From Pseudocercospora fijiensis CIRAD86 (lineage: Eukaryota; Ascomycota; Dothideomycetes; Mycosphaerellales; Mycosphaerellaceae): 64,000 nucleotides of DNA. Both the position numbers and the translations under genes were made by a program. Positions 55,630-64,000 of this stretch are shown piece after piece. The stretch spans positions 3,197,527-3,261,526 of the forward strand of contig NW_006921541.1 of assembly GCF_000340215.1 (NCBI RefSeq). The letters run 5' to 3'. The stretch's first letter is position 1. The number at the start of each line of letters is the position of its first letter. A model generated the notes under the pieces. That model worked only from the letters and a program-made list of their open reading frames with translations, was not told the origin of the DNA and did no database searches.

Positions 55630-57303
55630 ATGGACATGCGGCAGAAAGTAATTAGGAACGTTGCGGTGATTGGCGCTGGCGCCAGTGGTGGGCATGACAT
55701 TTAAGTCGCCATGAGTGTGAACACCCTTGTCTAACGATAGCTAGGCGCGGCGGCTACTGCTGCTCTCAAAGCTGAAGATTACTTCGACGACATACAAGTG
55801 TTTGAACGGAAGGAAACACCGGGCGGGACGTGGATTTACGACCCCGATCCAGGATGTCTTCCTATCACGCCTGGAGCTCTGCCACCACAAGTTGACAAAC
55901 CGTTGGCGATCCCGAAGAGTCTTCCTACAACAACACCTCCTTCAACGCAGCATCGCTATGATAAGACACCAATCTATGAGCAGCTGACGTGAGTGGAAGA
56001 CAAATGTGCTGTGAATCTACTCTGATGGTTTTTCTAGAACGAACGTGCCCGATGTGGCTATGTCTTTCACTGACCTGCCATTTGCATACGGACCTTTCGT
56101 ACCTCACTGGATACCCAAACAGTATCTTGAGAACTATTTCTCGCAGCACCGCCTCGACCAGCATCTTCGTCTCCTCACAACAGTCGAAGCAATCACAGCT
56201 TTAGAGAAGAACAGATGGCGACTGACTTTACGACGATATAATGCAGCAAGTCATGTCGACGATTGGTGGCAAGACGAGTTCGATGCAGTAGTCGTCGCGA
56301 ATGGTCACTATTCTGTTCCTTTTGTAAGATTCGTCTTTGACAAATGATGATCGGGGCGTGCTCTAACCCAGCGCACAGGTCCCATATGTCTCCGGCATCA
56401 ACGAATATCGGGAGAAGTTTCCCCATCGTATAGTACATTCCAAAGTCTTCAGAACAGCCAGAGAGTATGCAAACCAAAGAGTCCTTGTCATCGGGAACTC
56501 AGCCTCAGGATACGACGTTGCACATATCCTCCTCACTTCCAAGTTGCTAAAAGGCCCACTCTACGTATCTCGCCGATCCCCAGGCCGATGGGTCAGTATT
56601 TCCATATCTGCAGACCTCCATACCTATCTCCACACTAACATCCCCACTCCAGGACGGCAAACATCCACCAGAAGGCATGCTCTGGAAACCCATCATTACC
56701 GAATACAAGTCAGACGGCAGCATCCTCTTCTCCGACGGAACCTCCCTCTCCGGAATCGACAAAATCATTTATTGCACAGGCTACCAACCCTCCTACCCAT
56801 TCTGGAACACAAAATCCCACGGCCGAGACCTCTACGACTATCAAAATTCCCGCCTCATAAACAACTTCCAACACACATTCCTCCACGACTTCCCAACCCT
56901 AGCATTCATCGGCGTCCCACGAGTCCTCACATTCCGCTCTTTCGAATATCAAGCTGTAGCAATCGCGAGATTTTGGTCTGGACGGAACTCGAAACCTATG
57001 CCTTCGATCACGGAGCAAAAGGTTTGGGAGGAGAGGAGAGCGGGGGAGGGGAAACGTTTTCATCAGTTGGAGTGGGGGAATGGTGAGACTATGGATTGGT
57101 TTCGATGGTTGTATGAGTTTGCTGGGTTGCCGCGTATTGAGGGGAATGGGAGGTGTCCGCCTGTGCTTGGGGAGAGGACGAGGTGGGCGATTGAACATGT
57201 TAGGAAGTATCCTGAGGGTGGAGAGCAGGCTGTGGTTGAGGATGAGGAGGCGGATTGGACGATTGTAAGGCGGGAGAGGAATGATGCGCTGTGGTTCTTG
57301 TAG
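55630..57303 (+). CDS. flavin-containing monooxygenase (FMO/Baeyer-Villiger type), 483 aa
   Basis: Exons 55630-55687, 55745-55988, 56038-56323, 56379-56591 and 56653-57303. All introns are GT-AG (57, 49, 55, 61 bp) with agreeing phases, 484 codons in total. FAD motif VAVIGAGASGAAATAALKAE near residue 12; ERKETPGGTWIYDP; FMO identifying region FPHRIVHSKVF (consensus FxGxxxHxxxY/F with Gly replaced by His); NADPH motif VLVIGNSASGYDVA; IIYCTGYQPSYPF (the TGY motif). It oxygenates soft nucleophiles or ketones using NADPH and O2; substrate unknown. No signal or membrane segment. It looks intact despite lying between two decayed flavin monooxygenases. Confidence 0.88.
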
Positions 57304-57912
57304 AAGGGTAGACTTGTGGTGAATTAGAGGGCGTCGCCGTGGAGTGTCGGGTTTAGCAGCTCATGTATGTAAAGGACTCCTGTTTCTCGCAACTTCTGAT
57401 AGAGTTGGGAAAGAAAGCCTGGCCAGGGGCTTGAGTGAATCTTTCTAGCCACAATCTTTCCGTACATCTCACTTGCCCAATCTCTTCTCGATATCGTGGA
57501 AGCACCGCATGAAAGCTTGAATCTGTGGCCTCTGTGTTGACTCTATGGTGGTAGGAGATGCAGGCGAGTATCACTGAGGCGGCAACATATGCGAGGCTGC
57601 ACAGGAATTACAGCCTCATGTGGAGATGTGGAGAGCATCATTCCATCACCACAGTGAGTGCACGTTTTGAGAAATCATCGTCATCTCTCGACAGCAGTCC
57701 TCTGCCGAACATGGCCGTCCGATGTCACAACGGCACAAGTGTTCCGATGCTTTCTTTGATCGCGTGTTTGGCCTGTATATCAGCCTGATAGAACAACAGC
57801 ACAGCACGATAGTCATGAGTCCACGGGCGTGCAGAAACATACTTTGTGTCACCATTATCTGGCATAGGACACCCACCACACATAATCCGGACTCGGTGGT
57901 CTGCCCGACTGT
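57304..57912. other. intergenic, 3' flank of the FMO gene
   Basis: No supported gene. The upstream part of the FAD monooxygenase relic may extend into 57.7-57.9 kb, but no family motif is readable. Confidence 0.45.
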
Positions 57913-59192
57913 CGATGCGATATCCTATGGTTCGCAGAGCGAAATGTGCTGGCCTCAAACTTTGGACTTATGTATGAGTATGCTAGGACCGAGAATGAAC
58001 GACCTGATTTCGATGCCTTATACGCAGAAGAAGGTCTGGACTTTGGAGAAAGGTTGGGATGGTGTCGCGGACTCGTTGGCACGCCATACACCCTGATTAA
58101 GCGAGATAGCGGAAGGGGGTGATCCCTGAAAGCGGGATCTAACTGTTCAAAGCTAGCGTACTACCCAAAGAAATTATACGCACCTCCACGTCTAACGTTT
58201 CAAGCTAGCTGCCGAGCCTGCCGTTTACGGGGATTACCCCCGTCCGCCATCTCGCTTAATCAGGGTGTACTTCACTCGAAGCAGCGCTCACCGCAAGGAT
58301 CTCCTCAACATCATGGAAAGCCTCATTCCAGAAGGCCTTGTCAAATTTGGCAAGCGTGCGGTGAAGATTTTGCAAGCCGACGACAAAGTGGCTGTGAGCT
58401 TTGAAGACGGCGAGACAATCCATGCGGATGCGCTGATCGGATGCGACGGGATCAACGGCATGACCACACAGGCAGTATTATTACATCTATCGCGGCATCG
58501 TAGGACGCCAGAATTGTCCTAGTAGAGGAAAGCACGCTGGTCATGCAAAGTGGTTTATGTCCCAGGGCAAGGATGTAGCGATCTACCCAATCTCAAAAGG
58601 AAGGGATTCAAGGGAAAGAAGGTTCGTCTTCCTCGTCCACGACCCAGAGCCCTGGAAATATGCACATGAAGCCATCGAATGCACGCACGCGGAAATTAAT
58701 GCTGATGAATGGTCGCCTCACTTGATCGCCGCCTGGCGTTTGCCTGCTTGGAGACGTTGCTCATGCATCATCTCCAGGACATGCTGCTGGAGCTGGGCAA
58801 GGTTTAGAAGACGCTGTCGTGCTGTCCCACTTGCTCTCGCTCACGACATCGAAACACCAGATCCCCGCCGTTTTCGAAGCATACGATGCTGTGCGGAGAC
58901 CACGCGCGCAGAAGGTCGTTCAGACAAGTCAAGAAGCAGGGAGAATGTACGGCTGGAATTTACCGGGCTTTGGAACTGATATGCAAAAGATCGTGGATAA
59001 TGCTAACAATCGTCTCCGTTGGATCTGGCAGCATGATATCAGAGCGGATGTAAACGGGCAGAGAATATGTTCGCCGAACGCATCCGTACTTCCGAATCAG
59101 CTTCTACTACACAGACCAAATTCCAGTTTTCCATTGCAGTTGAGAACTTTGACGGAAGTAATCCAAATCATATCGGTCTTCACGACGGTGAT
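57913..59192 (+). pseudogene. salicylate-hydroxylase-like FAD monooxygenase, broken and split by a MITE
   Basis: The frame 57913-58088 (ERNVLASNFGLMYEYA, GLVGTPY) resumes exactly after the MITE at 58270 as FTRSSAHRKDLLNIMES, then VSFEDGETIHADALIGCDGI (the second FAD motif region). After a frameshift/deletion comes KWFMSQGKDVAIYPISKG and VHDPEPWKYA. After another comes GAGQGLEDAVVLSHLLSL (FAD-binding GxGxxxxLEDA) and YDAVRRPRAQKVVQTSQ, RRLRWIWQHDI-like residues. The N-terminal Rossmann part is not readable. A different frame at the 3' edge (59074-59192, VENFDGSNPNHIGLHDG) is protein-like and unexplained. It ends at the Mutator-like element. Confidence 0.75.
58089..58267. mobile_element. 179 bp MITE with TA target duplication (Tc1/mariner-like)
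   Basis: Terminal inverted repeats CACCCTGATTAAGCGAGAT on both ends, extending with a few mismatches through GCGGA and GGGGGT to ATCCC (~34 bp). Flanked by TA (58087-58088 and 58268-58269). No coding capacity. Removing element plus one TA restores the host monooxygenase frame (GTPYFTRSSAHRKD), which proves the insertion. Confidence 0.88.
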
Positions 59193-59568
59193 GCATATAA
59201 GGAGGACAGAGTGGGTCTAGTCGGAAATTAGAGATTCCGCCGGGGAGCCGATTTCTTAGCCTTCTATATATATTTCTGCTCTTCTAGTAAACAATCTATT
59301 TTATACCTCGTCGTCGCTCTCTCTATACCTTACTATCGCTATCGCTGCTCTTACTATCGTAATAGACACCTATATTAAAGGCCTCGCAGACGCCGTAACT
59401 AGCTATATTAAAGGCCTCGAAGAAGCTATAGCCTTCGACTTCGCTGCTACCGCCGCCGAGCTCGAGAAGGTAGTATTTAATACGCGGTTTAACGCGAATA
59501 GAGACGTTAAAAAGTATAGTATTAATAAGCTAATAATAGCGGAAGATATAGCGGATATCTTTAGTAGA

Positions 59569-59787
59569 ATGCGGCCTATTAAGCAAGACGATTTGCTACT
59601 CGACTTAGCTAGTCTCGACGGTAGTAAAGAACTCGATAGTAGTAAAGAACTCGGCGGTAGTAAAGGTAACGGTAGTAACGGTAGTAACGGTAGTAAAGAA
59701 GATACTAAAGGCGAGATTATAAGTAATAAAGAGCTAACTAAGAAGAAGAAGGCTTCTTATAGCTATAACGAATTTAAGAGCCGCTAG
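59569..59787 (+). pseudogene. MULE-internal low-complexity frame (copy A)
   Basis: A surviving open stretch MRPIKQDDLLLDLASLDGSK then repeated SKEL/GGSKGNGSNGSNGSKED and KKKKAS. The same stretch is open in copy B (62953-63171). It lies upstream of the transposase core and is probably part of its N-terminal region. It escaped stops because GGT/AGT/AAC codons contain few RIP targets. Confidence 0.5.
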
Positions 59788-60849
59788 CGTAGTTATTACT
59801 TCAACGCGTCGCAAAGGCTAGTAGTACCTATTCTAGCTAATATCGCTTTATAGCGACAGTTGCTATTCGGATTGCGACCGGAGCCCTTCTAGGTTAGTAA
59901 GGACGATAGAAGCACCTACTAGCTATTAATTAACAACGTACAGTATACTAATAGCGCTTACCCTATATCCGCTTCGAAGTATATACGTATCTTTAGCTTT
60001 AAGTATCGCCTTAGTCGTAAGTAGCGCGCCTCGTAGGCGGATAAGTCGAAGAAGTCGAATAATAAAAGGCTTCGTAATACTAATAAGGACCGTAACCTCT
60101 ATATAGCGCGCCTAAAGGTTGAAGTGTTATATAAGCCGTATAACGAGACTAACCCTGCTAGCAACCTCGTTAAGAACAGTAAGAAGGAGTTTAAGCGTAT
60201 TAAACCGGTCGAATACTAGTTCTCGTACTAAAGTAGGGATTAGGCCGCTTATAACTACTCTCTCGAGACTTCTAACCGTAATAAGTTAAATTCCTTCTAG
60301 CGGAAGGTAGTTAGTAACGAAAGGCAGAAGGGCTATAGAGCGGCGGAGGTAAAGGACAATATAATAGGTAAAAACGCACCTAGGCAATATAAGGTTCTTA
60401 AGGCTTCCGGAGGCCTTAGTTTTAAGCGAATGTACGTTCTTAATAGCGCTCGAGGCTTCCGTAAAGTATACCCTAATATCCGGTATACTAGCGGTCGATT
60501 AAGTACCTTAGTACAGTTATTAGAGTTAAGAGATTAGTTATTAGAGTATAAGTTCTTATTTCCTCGAAGTATTAAGAATTAGAGGTATTGCCGCTAAGTA
60601 TCCGTAAGCGGTTTAGCTTATCTCTTAGCGCGACCTCTAAGTAGCTAATCGGCGCGAGACTACCCTTTCTCCGACATTATCCCCTCTATTTTCCTTATTT
60701 AGAATCTTCCTCGAATACTAACTTATAATAACAATAGCACAATACCTATACGAATACGTCGAAGCTAAGTATTATTAAAGTAGCGCCGATACTATTAGAT
60801 ATATATTTGCTAAACGGGAAAGACTAGAGCTTCTATAAAAATATAGGCG

Positions 60850-61520
60850 GCTTTGTTTAATAGATTCTATATATAAGACGAATTTCCTAGGTTAGAAGCT
60901 ATTTACTATTATAGTACGCGACACTACCGGCTCTTAGCGCTGCCCCTTCTATTTTCTTATAGAATACGAAGACGGCGACGTTATATTATCGTATATACTT
61001 GTTATTAAGAGATAGTGTCGAGAAAATAGTATAAGGTAGACTTCTAGGTACTAGGTTATAGACGATAGCGGAGCTAAATAGCGAGCGGTCAAAATCGCCT
61101 TTCTAGGTCTAATTATAGGTAAGATAGAAGTAACCTATTATCTCTACTATAAATACGTCGACGCTATACTCCGTAAGCGCTTTAAGGCCGACAAATATAA
61201 GAAGACCTTAGACTATATACTTATAGCATTAAAATTCAGAAGAACGGAGCCTAGTTATAACGACTCGATAAATAAAGCAATTAACGCGCTTCTACGCAAC
61301 CTCTACGGCTAATCTAAGCGAGAATAGGTTAAATATATTAAGAACGAGTTTATTAAAACTAAGCGAATATAGGCTAATTTTGTACGAGAACACTTACCTC
61401 TATATATATAGTATAAGACTACTAATCTATTAGAAGGTCTACATTCTTGCCTAAAGAAGGGGGACCTTAAACGCGCTATAGCGGCGTTCTCGCTAAAGGG
61501 TATTGCTGTCTACGTCGACA
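60850..61520 (+). pseudogene. MULE transposase core remnant
   Basis: The plus frame reads KLFTIIVRDTTGS, stop, RCPFYFLIEYEDGDVILSYI, then RAVKIAFLGLIIGKIEVTYY, RKRFKADKYKKTLDYILIAL, NFVREHLPLYI and TTNLLEGLHSCLKKG. This order matches the fungal MULE transposase domain (the last block corresponds to the N.VES.H..LK motif). Stops fall at Trp/Gln positions. Inactive. Confidence 0.7.
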
Positions 61521-62576
61521 ACGTTGCGAATAGCTTCGACTATAGGGCTAATATCGCCCTTTATAACTTCCGCTCGAAGATATACCCTATTATCTATACT
61601 AATAAGTAGTTAAAGCTACTTCCTTACCCTATCTAAGCCCTTATTACCGCCGAGATTGCGCTCGGTAAGCTAGAATTTAATACTAGCGATATTAGAGACC
61701 TCGATAACTATAACTTCTGCGAGTGCGCTTTCTACCGGAAGTATTAGATTATATACCGCTATATCTATATATAGAACAAGCTCTATAACAACCTCTCGGA
61801 AGAAGACTATACTGTATAGATATAAGGCTAGTAGGAGAGCGGCTTCGAGTTATACTTTACTCGAGAGCGCGTTATTATTAACCTCGAGCTAGAGACAATA
61901 ATAAGACTAGAGCGACGCGCTATTAAGATAAAGGAGTAGGTATTTAATATCCGAGAGCGCTTCTATAACCTCCGTAAAGAGTTAGCTAATAGTATAGACG
62001 ACGATACAGCCGACAAAGCACTTACTAAGTAGTTGTCTCGAATATAGGCGGCTATAGACCCTATTGTTACCCTCTTAGTTGCTAAGCTAGTTACAGAGGT
62101 TTAGTTACTCGGCCTTTAGGTACCGCTAGTACTATTACTACTATAGCTGTATTAGATAGTAACTGCACCGACAAGCTCTTATAATCGGTCGCTATAGGAT
62201 ACTTCGTCTATACCGTAGTATTTACTTACTTAACTAACGCGTAGTAGTAGTAGTAAGAGGTCGAGAAACGCGTAGAATAGGGCGGTAGCAGCGGCGGTAG
62301 TAGTAGTAGTGCGGCAGTAACGATAATAACACCTCGGATTAAGCGATATTGCTATACTATACGTAGACTTTAGCTTTATTATAGCGATAGCGAGGTTAGA
62401 GGGTAGTAAGGGCAGTAAGGGCGAGAGGAAACGCGTAGTTTGTTTACTAAGATTTAAAACAGTAGAAGGTGCTAACAATAGAATCCGTGTCTCGTAATCT
62501 CCGGTTCCGGCAGACCTACTCTATCCTCGTTATATGCAAGACCTTTACGACGGTAAGTAAAATAAGAGACGGTAAT

Positions 62577-64000
62577 GCATATAAGGAGGATAGAGTAGGT
62601 CTAGTCGGAAATTAGAGATTCCGCCGGGGAGCCGATTTCTTAGCCTTCTATATATATTTCTACTCTTCTAGTAAACAATCTATTTTGTACCTCGTCGTCG
62701 CTCTCTCTATACCTTACTATCGCTATCGCTACTCTTACTGTCGCAATAGACACCTATATTAAAGGCCTCGCAGACGCCGCAACTAGCTATATTAAAGGCC
62801 TCGAAGAAGCTATAGCCTTCGACTTCGCTACTACCGCCGCCGAGCTCGAGAAGGTAGTATTTAATACGCGGTTTAACGCGAATAGAGACGTTAAGAAGTA
62901 TAGTATTAATAAGCTAACAACGGCGGAAGATATAGCGGATATCTTTAGTAGAATGCGGCCTATTAAGCAAGACGATTTGCTGCTCGACTTAGCTAGTCTC
63001 GACGGTAGTAAAGAACTTAACGGTAGTAAAGAACTCGGCGGTAGTAAAGGTAACGGTAGTAACGGTAGTAACGGTAGTAAAGAAGATGCTAAAGGCGAGA
63101 TTGTAAGTAATAAAAAGCTAACTAAGAAGAAGAAGGCTTCTCGTAGCTATAACGAATTTAAGAGCCGCTAGCGTAGTTATTACTTTAACGCGTCGCAAAG
63201 GTTAGTAGTACCTATTCTAGCTAATATCGCTTCGTAGCGACAGTTGCTATTCGGATTGCGACCGGAGCCCTTCTAGGTTAGTAAGGACGATAGAAGCACC
63301 TACTAGCTATTAATTGACAACGTATAGTATACTAATAGCGCTCACCTTATATCCGCTTCGAAGTATATACGTATCTTTAGCTTTAAGTATCGCCTTAGTC
63401 GTAAGCAGCGCGTCTCGCAGGCGGATAAGTTAAAGAAGTCGAATAATAAGAGGCTTCGTAATACTAATAAGGACCGTAACCTCTATATAGCGCGCCTAAA
63501 GGTTAAAGTGTTATATAAGCCGTATAACGAGACTAACCCTACTAGCAACCTCGTTAAGAATAGTAAGAAGGAGTTTAAGCGTATTAAACCGGTCGAATAC
63601 TAGTTCTCGTACTAAAGTAGGGATTAGGCCGCTTATAACCACTCTCTCGAGACTTCTAACCGTAACAAGTTGAATTCCTTCTAGCGGAAGGTAGTTAGTA
63701 ACGAAAGGTAGAAGGGCTATAGAGCGGCGGAGGTAAAGGACAATATAATAGGTAAAAACGCACCTAGGCAATATAAGGTTCTTAAGGCTTCCGGAGGCCT
63801 TAGTTTTAAGCGAATGCACGTTCTTAATAGCGCTCGAGGCTTCCGTAAAGCACACCCTAATATCCGGTATACTAGCGGTCGATTAAGTACCTTAGTATAG
63901 TTGTTAGAGTTAAGAGATTAGTTGTTAGAGTATAAGTTCTTATTTCCTCGAAGTATTAAGAATTAGAGGTATTACCGCTAAGCATCCGTAAGCGGTTTAG
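62577..64000 (+). mobile_element. Mutator-like element, copy B (runs off right edge)
   Basis: Begins GCATATAAGGAGGATAGAGT, preceded by GACGGTAAT. Collinear with copy A for the remaining 1.4 kb; differences are mostly C/T and G/A transitions. Separated from copy A by 39 bp (62538-62576). Truncated by the window end. Confidence 0.75.

Larger units (their letters stand above)
59193..62537 (+). mobile_element. Mutator-like element (MULE), copy A, RIP-inactivated
   Basis: 3345 bp with ~45 bp imperfect terminal inverted repeats: left GCATATAAGGAGGACAGAGT, right (complement) GCATATAACGAGGATAGAGT, both continuing GGTCT and CGGAA. The left flank GACGGTGAT is a candidate 9-bp target duplication. The right flank directly after the inverted repeat does not match it, although GACGGTAAG occurs 12 bp further. 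Contains a decayed MULE transposase. An almost identical copy B follows in direct orientation, start-to-start distance 3384 bp. Confidence 0.75.

Noticed and set aside
59182..59236. Genuine host coding across the MULE left end (DGDAYKEDRVGL)
   Set aside because: The same sequence starts copy B and matches the inverted terminal repeat at 62493-62537, so it belongs to the transposon.

Overview
This is nuclear DNA from a filamentous ascomycete (Pezizomycotina). A Dothideomycete plant associate is my best guess, but the sequence alone does not prove it. Reasons: genes with short 48-73 bp GT-AG introns and CTAAC/CTGAC branch sites, fungal marker genes (1,3-beta-glucan synthase, CTP1, MAM33), an intron-bearing nuclear tRNA, and transposon islands carrying a repeat-induced point mutation (RIP) signature. 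In those islands CpA/TpG is scarce, TpA abundant and CpG retained.

Layout. 1-3302: C-terminal part of an FKS1-type glucan synthase, running off the left edge. 4007-5224: unrecognised protein. 5734-10089 (minus): a 1451-residue single-module adenylation/carrier/membrane enzyme with the architecture of epsilon-poly-L-lysine synthetases (Pls/PosA type). 12.3-14.2 kb: degenerate tandem array of about 139 bp units. 14273-16604 (minus): four-exon unrecognised gene. 17897-20286: divergent mitochondrial pair CTP1 and MAM33. 20.7-29.5 kb: a small spliced gene, tRNA-Ala(TGC), a Cys-rich GPI-type surface protein, and many broken genes (a two-stop pseudogene, AMP-binding fragment, medium-chain dehydrogenase fragment, and two tandem paralogs each with one in-frame stop).

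30.3-48.0 kb is a transposon island: a Copia element with both 182 bp LTRs and its target duplication, then a hAT element that inserted into the last exon of a sugar transporter and itself received a Gypsy chromovirus (nested). Target-site duplications for all three can be read directly. The transporter survives as 49653-48028 plus an orphan 3' tail at 37177-37070.

50.0-57.3 kb returns to genes: a small secreted Cys-rich protein, an unrecognised secreted or anchored protein, a YrdC/Sua5-domain protein, and an apparently intact flavin monooxygenase flanked by two decayed FAD monooxygenases. One of these is split by a 179 bp MITE. From 59.2 kb to the right edge lie two head-to-tail, RIP-damaged Mutator-like elements.

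Functionally the left 20 kb is core cell wall and mitochondrial biology plus one specialised-metabolism enzyme. The rest is an accessory, decaying compartment where a transporter, flavin oxygenases and a secreted protein sit between inactivated transposons. Exon boundaries are read from splice consensus and frame continuity, not from transcripts.
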